Notes: generated from the letters alone by a model not told the origin. A stretch of DNA of 64,000 nt from Friedmanniella luteola (GCF_900105065.1 NZ_LT629749.1:2790001-2854000), one strand, 5' to 3'. Counted from the stretch's first letter, positions 52,557 to 62,006 are shown. A program made the numbers and translations.

Positions 52557-53396
52557 ATGACCACCACATCCACCCATCCCCTCACCAGCACCCCGGAGGA
52601 CCGGGCGCTCAAGGCCAAGCACGCCGCCCTGTGGGCCAGCGGGGACTACCCCGCCGTCGCCGACGAGGTCGTCGGCACCCTCGGCGGGATCCTCGTCGAG
52701 ACGGTCGACGTCCAGCCCGGGCAACGGGTCCTCGACGTCGCCGCCGGCACCGGCACCTCGGCCGTCCCGGCGGCCCGCCGCGGCGCGACCGTGACCGCGA
52801 CCGACCTGACGCCCGAGCTGCTCGACGTGGGCCGGGCGGCCGTGACCGACGACGACCTCCCCTTGACCTGGCAGACCGCCGACGCGGAGGCGCTGCCCTT
52901 CGAGGACGCCGCCTTCGACGTCGTGCTGTCGTGCATCGGCGTGATGTTCGCACCGCACCACCAGCAGGCCGCCGACGAGCTGGTCCGGGTGTGCCGCCCC
53001 GGCGGCAGCATCGGCGTGCTCAGCTGGACGCCCGAGGGCTTCATCGGCCAGCTGTTCGCGACCATGAAGCCGTACGCCCCGCCGCCCCCGCCCGGGGCGT
53101 CCCCGGCCCCGCTGTGGGGACGGGCGGACCACGTCCGCGAGCTGCTCGGGGACCGGGTGGAGGACCTGGTGGCCCGCCAGCAGACGCTGCGGGTGGACCG
53201 CTTCGCCTCCGGAGCCGAGTTCCGGGACTACATGAAGCGCAACTACGGCCCGACCATCGCCGTCTACAGGTTCCTGGCTCCCGACCCCGCGAAGGTCGAG
53301 GCCCTGGACGCCGACCTGGCGGCCCTCGGTGACCGCTTCCTGCAGGGCGGGGCGATGGACTGGGAGTACCTGCTCGTGACCGCCCGGCGGACCTGA
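52557..53396 (+). CDS. SAM-dependent methyltransferase, class I
   Basis: This 279-residue enzyme has motif I VLDVAAGTGTSAVPA, the acidic motif VTATDLTPELLDVG and motif III RVCRPGGSIGVLSW, typical of UbiE/type 11 small-molecule methyltransferases. The substrate is unknown. GGAGGACCGC precedes the ATG. A TACCGT box near 52515 suggests its own promoter, but its place right after the hydrolase-LuxR gene makes it a natural regulatory target. Confidence 0.88.
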   Translation: MTTTSTHPLTSTPEDRALKAKHAALWASGDYPAVADEVVGTLGGILVETVDVQPGQRVLDVAAGTGTSAVPAARRGATVTATDLTPELLDVGRAAVTDDDLPLTWQTADAEALPFEDAAFDVVLSCIGVMFAPHHQQAADELVRVCRPGGSIGVLSWTPEGFIGQLFATMKPYAPPPPPGASPAPLWGRADHVRELLGDRVEDLVARQQTLRVDRFASGAEFRDYMKRNYGPTIAVYRFLAPDPAKVEALDADLAALGDRFLQGGAMDWEYLLVTARRT

Positions 53397-53404
53397 GCCC
53401 GGCG

Positions 53405-53947
53405 TCAGAAGGCGTCGACGAGCCGGCCCAGCGGGGCCGGGGCCCGACCGGCCGGCAGGGCGTCGACGAGCAGCTCGGCGTAGCGGATCTTGTGCCCGCT
53501 GCGGCCCCCGAGGAACCGGCGCAGCTGGGCGGTCGTCGAGCGCTCCCGCTGCGCCGGCTGCCGTTGCAGGAGCCGGAACGACGCCAGCTCGCCCTCGGCG
53601 GCGACGACGTCGAGCACGGCGTCGACGCCGAGGCAGCGGATGAGCTCGTCCTCCAGGTCGGACCGGCAGACCTGGAAGCCGAGCTCCTCCAGCGCGCCGC
53701 CGTCGACGCCGGCCCGGGCCAGCGCACGCGCGACGCCGGGCGACTCGGCCTCGTCGCACAGCCCGAGCAGGCGGTGGTCCGCCCCGGACGGGCCGAAGCG
53801 GGCCAGGAAGGAGCCGATGCTCGTCGCCCCGCCCATCGCGACGACCGCGACCCGCCCGTCGGCCAGGTCGTGGCCCCGCCGGCGCGCGAGCGCCTGGACC
53901 GCCACCCGGTCGCTCTCCCCCTCCACCAGCACCGTCGTCGGTCGCAC
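53405..53947 (-). CDS. Stand-alone TOPRIM (OLD-like) protein
   Basis: This 180-residue protein has the TOPRIM core: TTVLVEGESDRVAVQAL (Glu), VVAMGGATSI and LLGLCDEAES (Asp, Glu), resembling the nuclease domain of OLD proteins, but there is no ABC-type ATPase domain. The C-terminal part (RRFLGGRSGHKIRYAELLVD) is the helical tail of the family. It could be a DNA/RNA nuclease in repair. CAGACT 6 nt before the GTG hints at a leaderless start. Confidence 0.8.
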   Translation of the reverse strand: MRPTTVLVEGESDRVAVQALARRRGHDLADGRVAVVAMGGATSIGSFLARFGPSGADHRLLGLCDEAESPGVARALARAGVDGGALEELGFQVCRSDLEDELIRCLGVDAVLDVVAAEGELASFRLLQRQPAQRERSTTAQLRRFLGGRSGHKIRYAELLVDALPAGRAPAPLGRLVDAF

Positions 53948-54110
53948 CCGGCCAGTCTGGACCCGGCGGGAGCCGGTGCTGCGGCCCGTCGGTGCTGCTG
54001 CGGCGCGGCGAACAGGCTGGGCTCACCCGGCGGCCGCCTGCTCGTCGAAGCGGCGCGTGCTGACGCCGCGGGGACGAGCAACGGCCGCGAGGTCACCCAC
54101 CCCATCGGCC

Positions 54111-54126
54111 CGTCGACAGGCTCAGG
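54111..54126. repeat. Partial REP-like copy
   Basis: CGTCGACAGGCTCAGG corresponds to the 3' half of the hairpin element at 19268-19297, here next to the nuclease gene end. Confidence 0.6.
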
Positions 54127-54132
54127 TCGGGG

Positions 54133-56745
54133 TCAGCTCTCGGGGCCACCCTGGCGGGCCGGGCCGCGGCCCTGACCCTGGACCAGGCGGTCAGCCCCCG
54201 GTCCGCCGACCAGCCGGTCGTCGCCGCGACCCCCGTCGAGCAGGTCGGACCCGAACCCGCCGAGGAGGGTGTCGTCGCCGTTGCCACCCAGCAGGACGTC
54301 GGAGCCCGCGCCGCCGCAGAGCACGTCGTCGCCGTTCAGGCCCTCGATCCGGTCGGCCCCGCCGAGCCCCATGATCACGTCGGACCGGTTGGTGCCGTGC
54401 AGCACGTCGCCACCCTCGGTCCCGGTGATCGTGGGCCGCCGTCCGTCGCAGCGCTCGACCAGGTCGACGCCCAGCAGGACCGGGTCGTGGTCGCTGGAGC
54501 GGTAGGGATCGGCCGCGTAGAGGGCCGGGTCGCCGGTGTACTGGTAGGCGAAGGACTCGACGCTGTTGATGTTCCAGTGCGTCAGGTCGGTCACCTTGCC
54601 CCGCAACGACGCGCTGGCCAGGGCGTGGTCGAGAGAGCCCGAGCCGGCGTCGAACACGTAGCTGTAGCGGCCCGGGTCCAGGGTCTCGCCCGGGTCGGTG
54701 TAGCCGGCGTCGCGGAGGACCTGGATCGGGTCCTCGCGGGTGTAGGCGTTGAGGTCGCCCAGCAGCAGCACGTCCGGGTCACCGCTGGCGTCCTGCAGCT
54801 GCTCGCTGAACGCGGCCAGGGACGCGGCCTGCCGCCTGCGGTCGCCGTTCCACTCACCCTGGCCGTCGCCGGTGTCGACGTTGTCACCCGTGGGCGCGCC
54901 GGGGCTCTTGGACTTGAAGTGGTTGGCCACCACGGTGAAGCGGTCGCCGTCCTTGCTGAAGGTCTGCGCGATCGGCTCGCGGGCGTTGGCCCAGACCGAC
55001 TCGTCGACCAGGCCGACGGGTTCGCCCACCGGCTGCACGACGTCGTCGGCGTAGATGATGCCGTTGCGGATCACGTCGCGGTCGACGGCCAGCAGCTCGT
55101 CCGGCATCGGCACGTAGTCCCACCGGTCGTAGCCGGCGTCGGCGTTCAGCCGCGCGACCAGGTCGGCCAGCGCCCCGTCGGCGTGGCCCGGGCTGTAGCC
55201 CGTGGAGTCGGTGTCCTCGATCTCCAGCAGGGTGACCACGTCGGCGCCCAAGGCGTTGATGGCGGGCACGATCTTGCCGGCCTGCCGCTCGAACTGCACC
55301 TGGTCGGTGGCGCCCCGGCCCAGCCCGCCGAAGGTGAGGAAGTAGTTGAGGACGTTGAACGACCCGACCTGCACGTCGCCGCCGACCGGCTCGGGCGCCG
55401 CCGGACGGGTGTTCGTGCCCGTGAAGGTGCCGGCCGCCGTACCGTCGGCCGGCTGCAGGCGCCAGGTGCCGAAACCGAAGCCCAGCACCGTCGGCGCGGT
55501 GAGGTGCAGCTCGTCACCCACCCGGACCGGCGTGCTGGGCGAGAGGTACGGCCGGGTGCTGACACCGACCCGGGCCGAGACCGCGTCGTCGAGGACGATG
55601 CTGCGCAGCAGGTTGTCCGCGGCGACCGCCCGGGCGGGTGCGCCCGGCGCCGCTGCCTCGGTCGGGGTGAGCAGGACACCACCCTCACTGAGAGTCAGCT
55701 CGCCGAAGCTGGTGAGGTCGAAGACCTCGCTGACCGTGAGCGTGTCGGCGGGGGCGACCAGCATGCCCTCGAGCCGCTCGCGCTCGGCGTCGCCGGCCGG
55801 CAGGTCCAGCGCCGCGGGCGCCGGCAGGTCGGACGCGCTGCCCTCGTCGCAGACGGCGACGTCGGGGCCGGCCGCGATCTGGGTCTGCCCCGAGAACTCC
55901 GCGGGCCGGCCCTGCACGGCGACCGTGTCGCCGAGGTCGACCTCGACCGGGGAGAACACGAAGACGCCGTCCGACGTGGCCGCGCTGCCGTCCCCGGCGT
56001 CCTGCAGGTAGAAGCCGCTCAGCCCGGGGACGTCGCCGACCACGGTGCCCCGGACGCCGACCACCTGGCCGGCGAGCGGGGTCGCCGAACCGGTGCCCTG
56101 CACGTCGCCGATCGCGGCGGTGCGCGGGGTGTCGCAGAGCGCGGTGGCGGGCGGCGGGGTCGGCGTGGTGCCGCCACCCGCGTTCACCACGCCCGAGGTG
56201 GCGGCCGCCGGCCCGCGCCAGACCAGGGCGTCGGCGGTCGCGTCGTAGACCCGCGAGAGCGACTGGCCAGCGGTCTCCGTGCCGGCCTCCCGGACCGTGA
56301 TGTCGGTCGAGGTGCGCCCGGCCGCGGGTCCCCCGGCGGCGGTGACCGTGCCCTCGTAGGAGAGGAACTCGAGCACCTCGGTCCCGCGGACCAGGGCCAC
56401 CGCGTCGGGGTCGCCGTTCTGGACGCCGTTCGCGGGGTAGGTCACGACGGCCACGGCGGGGGCGTCGGCGGGGGCCGTCACCGCGGGCAGGGCGTCGGCG
56501 TCGTAGACCGCCCCGTTCCCCCCGTTATAGAGGACGACGGACAGGCCCGCGCTGCTCGTGCCGGGTGGCAGCTGCACCTCGACGAACTCACCGGCGTCGG
56601 TCCCGGCGTTGTCGTAGTGGAGCTCGGAGAGGAAGGGGGAGGTGGGGACGGCGGCGTCGGCCGGCAGGGCGACGAGCGCTCCGGCCGAGACGACGGCAGC
56701 CGCCAGGGAGCCGGCGAGGAGCCGGCGGGGACGTGAGGGGGACAT
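54133..56745 (-). CDS. Extracellular nuclease (ExeM/NucH type) with RTX repeats
   Basis: This 870-residue secreted protein has a signal peptide (1-31), a lamin-tail domain (FLSELHYDNAGTDAGEFVEV), an OB-like region, and an endonuclease/exonuclease/phosphatase domain with GSFNVLNYF, LLGDLNAYTRED and YRSSDHDPVLLGVD. The C-terminus has glycine/aspartate nonapeptides (GGNGDDTLL, GGRGDDRLV) that bind calcium after secretion. It degrades external DNA. AGGAGCGTGC precedes the ATG. A PHO-box-like site lies 81 nt upstream. Confidence 0.93.
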   Translation of the reverse strand: MSPSRPRRLLAGSLAAAVVSAGALVALPADAAVPTSPFLSELHYDNAGTDAGEFVEVQLPPGTSSAGLSVVLYNGGNGAVYDADALPAVTAPADAPAVAVVTYPANGVQNGDPDAVALVRGTEVLEFLSYEGTVTAAGGPAAGRTSTDITVREAGTETAGQSLSRVYDATADALVWRGPAAATSGVVNAGGGTTPTPPPATALCDTPRTAAIGDVQGTGSATPLAGQVVGVRGTVVGDVPGLSGFYLQDAGDGSAATSDGVFVFSPVEVDLGDTVAVQGRPAEFSGQTQIAAGPDVAVCDEGSASDLPAPAALDLPAGDAERERLEGMLVAPADTLTVSEVFDLTSFGELTLSEGGVLLTPTEAAAPGAPARAVAADNLLRSIVLDDAVSARVGVSTRPYLSPSTPVRVGDELHLTAPTVLGFGFGTWRLQPADGTAAGTFTGTNTRPAAPEPVGGDVQVGSFNVLNYFLTFGGLGRGATDQVQFERQAGKIVPAINALGADVVTLLEIEDTDSTGYSPGHADGALADLVARLNADAGYDRWDYVPMPDELLAVDRDVIRNGIIYADDVVQPVGEPVGLVDESVWANAREPIAQTFSKDGDRFTVVANHFKSKSPGAPTGDNVDTGDGQGEWNGDRRRQAASLAAFSEQLQDASGDPDVLLLGDLNAYTREDPIQVLRDAGYTDPGETLDPGRYSYVFDAGSGSLDHALASASLRGKVTDLTHWNINSVESFAYQYTGDPALYAADPYRSSDHDPVLLGVDLVERCDGRRPTITGTEGGDVLHGTNRSDVIMGLGGADRIEGLNGDDVLCGGAGSDVLLGGNGDDTLLGGFGSDLLDGGRGDDRLVGGPGADRLVQGQGRGPARQGGPES

Positions 56746-56825
56746 GCACGCTCCTGTGAGGGGGAGGTCCACGTCTACCACCCGGGTGTGCGCGCGGACG
56801 GCACCCCGGCGACGGCCTGTCGGCC

Positions 56826-56836
56826 GGCGGGTGAAC
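56826..56836 (-). promoter_or_regulatory. PHO-box-like unit toward the nuclease gene
   Basis: GTTCACCCGCC on the minus strand matches 10 of 11 positions of the Streptomyces PhoP repeat GKTCAYYYRSG. It is a single unit, with no clear second repeat. Confidence 0.45.
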
Positions 56837-56944
56837 GGACGGGGCGGCCCCGCACGCGGTCCGTGGTGACCGGACCACCGGTCCGGCAGGTCCACGGCGA
56901 GTTCGGCCGGGCGGCTCCCGGCGTTCCCCCAGAACGGGGCCGAC

Positions 56945-56955
56945 GTTCACCCGGG
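56945..56955 (+). promoter_or_regulatory. PHO-box-like unit toward phoD
   Basis: GTTCACCCGGG matches all 11 positions of GKTCAYYYRSG. It lies at about -28 to -18 relative to the phoD start codon, over the expected -35 region. Confidence 0.5.
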
Positions 56956-56972
56956 CCGTCGATGCTCCACCC

Positions 56973-58784
56973 GTGACCACGCCCGCGAGCCCCAGCCGCC
57001 GTTCCGTCCTCAAGGGCGCCGCGCTCGGAGCCGCCGCCGCAGCCGCGGGTGCCGGGGGCCTGCGGCCCTTCGACGTCGAGGCGGCGGCCGCGCCGGCCCG
57101 CGCGGGCGTGTTCGGCTACGGCGTCGCGAGCGGGGACCCGACGGCCGACGCCGTGGTCATCTGGACGCGCGCCACCCCTCCCCCGGCCCGCCGCGGGGAC
57201 CCGGAGGCGACCCCGGGCAGCGGCCGCGGCCTGCCGCTCCGGGTGCGCTGGGAGGTGGCCCGCGACCGCGACTTCCACCACCTGGTCGACCGCGGCACGG
57301 TGGTGACCAGCCCGACGTCGGACCACACGGTCAAGGTCGACGTCCGGGGGCTGCAGCCCTACACCCGCTACTACTACCGGTTCCGCGCCCGCGGCGAGAC
57401 CAGCCCGGTCGGTCGCACGCAGACCGCGCCGGACGAGCGCCGGGAGACGCACGCGCTGCGCTTCGGGCTGGTCTCGTGCAGCAACTACACGGGCGGCTAC
57501 TTCGGCGCCTACCGCGCGCTGGCGTTCCGCGACGACCTCGACTTCATCCTGCACGTCGGGGACTACCTCTACGAGTACGGCAACGGCGAGGACCGGTACG
57601 GGCCCGCCGCCCTGGTCGGCGAGCGGGACTCGGTGCCGGCCACCGAGACGATCGACCTGCAGGGCTACCGGCTCCGGCACGCCCTGCACAAGGCCGACCC
57701 GGACCTGCGCCGCGCCCACCGCCGGCACCCGTGGATCACGATCTTCGACGACCACGAGGTGGCCAACAACGCCTGGGCCCGCGGCGCGGAGAACCACACG
57801 GCCGGTGACGAGGGCGCCTTCCTGGAGCGCCGCCGGCAGGCCTTCCAGGCCTACCTCGAGTGGATGCCGTTCCGGCTGCCCGAGCAGCGGCACGTCCCGC
57901 ACCGCGGCACCCGCTTCTTCAAGCGGTTCACCTACGGCTCCCTCGCCGACCTGTCGGTCCTGGAGACCCGGCAGAACCGCAGCGCCCAGGTGAACCTGGC
58001 GCCCTACACGACCGGGGGCGGCGGCTTCATCCCCACCGGCCTGCCCGCCACCGACGCCGCCCTGGCCGACCCCGACCGGCACCTGCTGGAGCCCGAGCAG
58101 CTGGCGTGGCTGGAGGACGGCACGGCCGACCGGCGCCGGCAGTGGCACCTGGTGGCCAACCAGGTGGTCCTCGCCCCGGTCCGCTTCCCCGGTGCCGTGC
58201 TGGGGGCGCCGGCCGGCACCAGCCTGGTCAACTCCGACCAGTGGGACGGCTACCAGGCCGACCAGCGCCGGTTCCTCCGGCACCTGGCCGAGCAGCCGCA
58301 CCGCAACGGCGACACCGTCGTGCTGACCGGCGACATCCACTCCTCGTGGGCGATGGACCTCCCGGTCGGCGAGCCGGCCGCCGGCTACCGCTCCGCCGGC
58401 GTCGAGTTCGTCTGCCCCTCGGTGACCAGCGACGGCTTCTACGAGCTCGTCCGCAGCTCGCGGCCCGGGCCGGCGACCGCCACCCTGGCCACCACCCGCG
58501 GCCTGACGACGGCCGTCGCCGCGGCCAACCCCTGGGTGCGCTACCTCGACGGCGTCGGTCACGGCTACACGCTCGTCGACGTCACCCCCGACCGGGTCCA
58601 GGCGGACTACCACCTCACCCCGGACCCCACCGACGACCGGCCGGACCCCCGGATCGACCCCACCGTCGAGCCCGTCCACGCCCGCAGCTGGCAGACCCTC
58701 GCCGGCAGCCGCCGGGTCACCGCCGCCAGCGGGCCCGTGGGTGACCGCTCCGACCACCCGGCCGAACGGCGCTCCCGGCGGTGA
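56973..58784 (+). CDS. phoD: Alkaline phosphatase PhoD
   Basis: This 603-residue exported enzyme has a Tat signal (SRRSVLKGAALG), an N-terminal Fn3-like domain, and the PhoD metal-site motifs VSCSNYTGGYFGAY, HVGDYLYEYGNG, IFDDHEVANNAW and LTGDIHSSWAMD. It uses calcium and iron to release phosphate from monoesters and diesters outside the cell. The GTG start has GATGCT 6 nt upstream, suggesting a leaderless start. It is divergent from the extracellular nuclease, forming a phosphate-scavenging pair. Confidence 0.95.
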   Translation: MTTPASPSRRSVLKGAALGAAAAAAGAGGLRPFDVEAAAAPARAGVFGYGVASGDPTADAVVIWTRATPPPARRGDPEATPGSGRGLPLRVRWEVARDRDFHHLVDRGTVVTSPTSDHTVKVDVRGLQPYTRYYYRFRARGETSPVGRTQTAPDERRETHALRFGLVSCSNYTGGYFGAYRALAFRDDLDFILHVGDYLYEYGNGEDRYGPAALVGERDSVPATETIDLQGYRLRHALHKADPDLRRAHRRHPWITIFDDHEVANNAWARGAENHTAGDEGAFLERRRQAFQAYLEWMPFRLPEQRHVPHRGTRFFKRFTYGSLADLSVLETRQNRSAQVNLAPYTTGGGGFIPTGLPATDAALADPDRHLLEPEQLAWLEDGTADRRRQWHLVANQVVLAPVRFPGAVLGAPAGTSLVNSDQWDGYQADQRRFLRHLAEQPHRNGDTVVLTGDIHSSWAMDLPVGEPAAGYRSAGVEFVCPSVTSDGFYELVRSSRPGPATATLATTRGLTTAVAAANPWVRYLDGVGHGYTLVDVTPDRVQADYHLTPDPTDDRPDPRIDPTVEPVHARSWQTLAGSRRVTAASGPVGDRSDHPAERRSRR

Positions 58785-58918
58785 CCAGCTGACCGGAGGC
58801 CGGCTGGCGCCGGGCATTGACCGGCCCTGGGGGCTGTGCCAACCTGGGCTGAGTTCTGCCTCCTCCACGCCCCGGGCGGTCTCTCCCGGCAGAACCAGAC
58901 ATCCCGAGCGGGTACCTC

Positions 58919-60259
58919 GTGGTCGCTGTTCTTGCAGACGAGAGCGTCGCCTGGGCGCACGACGTCCGCCGCGCTCTGGCCGACGCCGGGCTGTCTGCTG
59001 AACCCGATGAGTACCAGGTGGTGGTCGTCGAGCACGCCCTGGACGCCAGCCCGCGACTGCCGGCCACCGGTTCGGAGGAGCGGCGCACCATCGTCGTGGC
59101 GGGAGCGGAGGACCCGGAGCCGGCCGGGGTGTGGCGGCTGCTCGAGCAGGGCGCTGCGGACGTGCTGGCCTGGGAGGGACCCGGCACCTGCGACGAGGTG
59201 GTGCAACGCATCCGACGGTGGAGGACGATCGACGACGCACTCCGCCGCCCGACCGTCGCGGGGGAGATGATCGGCACCAGCCGCGCCCTGCGGTCGGCGT
59301 TGCGGGAGCTGGTCGCCCTCTCCCTGTACGGCAGCGCCCCCATCCTGCTGGTCGGCGAGACCGGGACCGGGAAGGAGCTGGCCTCCCGGGTGGTGCACGC
59401 CCTCAGCGGTGCCGGCAGCAGCCGGCCGCTCGTGGTGGTCGACTGCACCACCATCGTGCCGACCCTGTCGGGGAGCGAGCTCTTCGGTCACGAGCGCGGC
59501 GCCTACACCGGAGCCGACCGGTCCCGCAACGGCGCGTTCGCCGCCGCGGACGGAGGGACACTCTTCCTCGACGAGGTCGCGGAGCTGCCCCTGCCGCTGC
59601 AAGCGGAACTGCTGCGGGTGATCCAGGAGGGCGTCTACAAGCGGGTGGGCGGCGACATCTGGAACCGGACCCGGTTCCGCCTCGTCAGCGCCACCAACCG
59701 GGACCTCGACAAGGAACAGCGCAAGGGCCGCTTCCGCACTGACCTCTACCACCGCATCGCGAGCAGCGTCGTGCGGCTGCCGTCCCTGCGCGAACGTCCA
59801 GAAGACCTGGAAACCCTCTTCCGGCACTTCCTGGCGGCAGCCCTGGGCACGCCCTCCCCGCCGCCCGTGAGCGCGGCGGTGCTCACGATGCTGCGCGGCC
59901 GGGAGTTCCCCGGCAACGTCCGCGAGCTGCGGCAGCTGGCCGTCCGGATCGCCGGGCGGCACGTCGGCGGTGGTCCCATCACCCCAGGTGACGTCCCCGA
60001 CGCGGACCGCCCGCGGACCGGGCCGGGTGCGGCGCAGCCGACCCGGGCGGTGGCGAGCCTGGAGTTGGCGATCCGGGACTGCCTGAGCGCTGGAACCGGG
60101 CTGCGGGAGCTGCGGAGCCTTGTCGGCGACCTGGCGGTGGACGTCGCCCTCGCCGAGGCCGGGGGCAACGCGGGCCCTGCGGCACGACGACTCGGCGTCT
60201 CGGACCGCGCCGTGCAGATGCGCAAGCGCGGCGCCCGGCTCGCGCCCGAGCAGGCCTGA
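58919..60259 (+). CDS. Sigma-54-dependent-type transcriptional activator (bEBP)
   Basis: This 446-residue protein has a receiver-like N-terminus (1-110) without a clear phospho-Asp pocket, an AAA+ domain with Walker A LVGETGTGKEL (146-153), the loop GAYTGA (194-199) and Walker B GGTLFLDEV, and a Fis-type C-terminus (AARRLGVSDRAVQMRKRGA). The loop differs from GAFTGA only by Phe to Tyr, a variant known to function. Actinobacteria generally lack sigma-54, so its partner is an open question. It converges on the operon ending at 60264. Confidence 0.88.
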   Translation: MVAVLADESVAWAHDVRRALADAGLSAEPDEYQVVVVEHALDASPRLPATGSEERRTIVVAGAEDPEPAGVWRLLEQGAADVLAWEGPGTCDEVVQRIRRWRTIDDALRRPTVAGEMIGTSRALRSALRELVALSLYGSAPILLVGETGTGKELASRVVHALSGAGSSRPLVVVDCTTIVPTLSGSELFGHERGAYTGADRSRNGAFAAADGGTLFLDEVAELPLPLQAELLRVIQEGVYKRVGGDIWNRTRFRLVSATNRDLDKEQRKGRFRTDLYHRIASSVVRLPSLRERPEDLETLFRHFLAAALGTPSPPPVSAAVLTMLRGREFPGNVRELRQLAVRIAGRHVGGGPITPGDVPDADRPRTGPGAAQPTRAVASLELAIRDCLSAGTGLRELRSLVGDLAVDVALAEAGGNAGPAARRLGVSDRAVQMRKRGARLAPEQA

Positions 60260-60263
60260 CCGC

Positions 60264-60806
60264 TCAGGGCTGACGTGCCGGCCCGGACGCGAGCTCTCCG
60301 GCCAGCTCCTGCAGGAACGCCGCCAGCTCCTCGTGCTGGATGTCATGACCTGGAGCGTTGGGGTCCTTCCAGCCGAGCGTGAGGCCGGGCGCCGAACCCC
60401 GTCGCATGAACCGCTGGTACGTGGCGCGGACGCCCGGCTCGACGGTGACGCCCAGCCGCGGAGCGCAGGAGGACAGCGGGATCTGGGTCTGCACCTTCGG
60501 TTCACGGAAGCTCCCGATCCGGTACCAGGTCGTCGGGGGCATCTGCCGGCTCCGCGGGTTCAGCGCGGTCCGCACCTGGTCGGGGTCCGCCAGCAGCACC
60601 TCGAAGCGGTCCGGCGTCGCCGGGCTGACCGTGCGGTAGGTGATCAGGAGCCTGACCGGCGCCCTGGACGAGCGCAGCTGGTTCAAGCCGTTGCGGATGC
60701 CGACCGTGTTGTGCGGCTTGATCTCGGCCGCGACGCCGGTGGACGGGACGCGCGGTGGGGCGAGCCTCGTGACGGCGTCACGGCGGAAGTGGTCGGGCTC
60801 GGCCAT
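60264..60806 (-). CDS. Hypothetical protein
   Basis: I do not recognise this 180-residue protein. It is soluble, with no signal peptide, rich in Arg and Pro in the middle and with an acidic amphipathic helix near the end (HEELAAFLQELAGELASG). AAGGA precedes the ATG. It starts 3 nt after the M20 gene stop and is the last gene of the overlapping operon. It ends 4 nt from the activator gene on the other strand. Confidence 0.7.
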   Translation of the reverse strand: MAEPDHFRRDAVTRLAPPRVPSTGVAAEIKPHNTVGIRNGLNQLRSSRAPVRLLITYRTVSPATPDRFEVLLADPDQVRTALNPRSRQMPPTTWYRIGSFREPKVQTQIPLSSCAPRLGVTVEPGVRATYQRFMRRGSAPGLTLGWKDPNAPGHDIQHEELAAFLQELAGELASGPARQP

Positions 60807-60809
60807 GGT

Positions 60810-62006
60810 TCAGGTCCTTCCAGGGTTGGCTGCGCGGAGCAGCGAGGGTGGGTCGGAGGTCCAGACGTCGATGGCCGTCATGGCCATGGCCTTGGCGCCG
60901 TCGACGGCGAGCAGGTCTCCGTCCGGCGACCGGGCCGCTTCGGCGAAGGCCCGCGTGTGCGGGGCGAGCCGACCGGGGCCTAGGGCGAGCATCGGGTGGA
61001 TGGTGGGCGCGAGATGGCTGACGTTGCCGAGATCGGTGCTGCCGGCGGTCGCGACGGCCGCGGCGTCGGCAGCCCGCAACCGCCGGCCAGTCCGGGCCGC
61101 ATTGGCCGCGAAGGCGCGCGCCAGGGCAGCGTCGACACGGAGCTCTCGGAACACCGGGCCCGACGGCTGGGTCGTCACCCGGCAGCCGGTGGCCTCGGCT
61201 CCAGCCAGGCAGCAGGCCGTCACCCGCCGCTGGAGTGCTTGGAGCCCGTCGGTCGTCTGGCTGCGCAGCGTGAGCTGGAGGACGGATCGGTCGGGAACCA
61301 GGTTGGCCGCCACACCGCCCTCGGTGAGCACGGCGGCGACGTGCTGACCCCACGGCAGGGTGGCGCGAGCGGCTCCGATCGCCTGGTAGGCGAGGACGGC
61401 GGCGTCCAGGGCGTTGCGCCCTCGGGCAGCGGACATGGCTGCGTGCGCCGGACGGCCGCGGAAGACCGCTCGCCAGCCCGCCGCCGCGCGGAGCGCCGGC
61501 GTGATGAGGTCCTCGGTCCCGGGGTGGACGAGCAGCACCGCATCAGCACCGTCGAAGGCTCCCCGGTCGGCCAGCAGGATCTTGCCGCCGCCCCCTTCCT
61601 CGGCCGGCGTCCCGAGCACCGTCAACCGCCCCCCCAACCGTGACGCCCAGCAGCGCAACGCGACGGCGGCGCCGACGCCGGCCGCGGTGATGAGGTTGTG
61701 CCCGCAGGCGTGGCCCAGTCCGGGCAGCGCGTCGTACTCGCAGCAGATCACCACCTGCGGGCCGCCACCGCCAGCGGTCGCCTCGACCGCGGTCGGCAGC
61801 CCGTACGCGCCCGGGGTGACCGCGAGCCCCCCGCGCGCCAACGCCTCGGCGACCAGCCGGCTGGACCGTCGCTCCTGGAACGCCGTCTCGCGGGCGTCGT
61901 GGACGGCGTGGGAGAGCGCCCGGATGGACCCGGACTGAGCGTCGACCGCGCGGCAGACCGCGTCCTTCACCCCGCCGACGTCCACGGCCCGAGCCGGCGT
62001 GCTCAT
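60810..62006 (-). CDS. M20 family metallo-amidohydrolase
   Basis: This 398-residue enzyme resembles the M20D group (aminoacylase/AbgB-like). The metal-binding segments are EYDALPGLGHACGHNL and GTPAEEGGGG; a dimerisation domain follows (FRGRPAHAAMSAARGRNAL). It hydrolyses an N-acyl or amide bond of an amino-acid derivative. The ATG overlaps the upstream stop by 4 nt (ATGA). The substrate may be produced by the neighbouring PLP enzyme, which is inference. Confidence 0.88.
   Translation of the reverse strand: MSTPARAVDVGGVKDAVCRAVDAQSGSIRALSHAVHDARETAFQERRSSRLVAEALARGGLAVTPGAYGLPTAVEATAGGGGPQVVICCEYDALPGLGHACGHNLITAAGVGAAVALRCWASRLGGRLTVLGTPAEEGGGGKILLADRGAFDGADAVLLVHPGTEDLITPALRAAAGWRAVFRGRPAHAAMSAARGRNALDAAVLAYQAIGAARATLPWGQHVAAVLTEGGVAANLVPDRSVLQLTLRSQTTDGLQALQRRVTACCLAGAEATGCRVTTQPSGPVFRELRVDAALARAFAANAARTGRRLRAADAAAVATAGSTDLGNVSHLAPTIHPMLALGPGRLAPHTRAFAEAARSPDGDLLAVDGAKAMAMTAIDVWTSDPPSLLRAANPGRT

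Noticed and set aside
58800-58918. Possible sigma-54 promoter (CTGGCGC...TTGAC) before the activator gene
   Set aside because: The -12 element lacks the required GC step, so the match is too weak to report.
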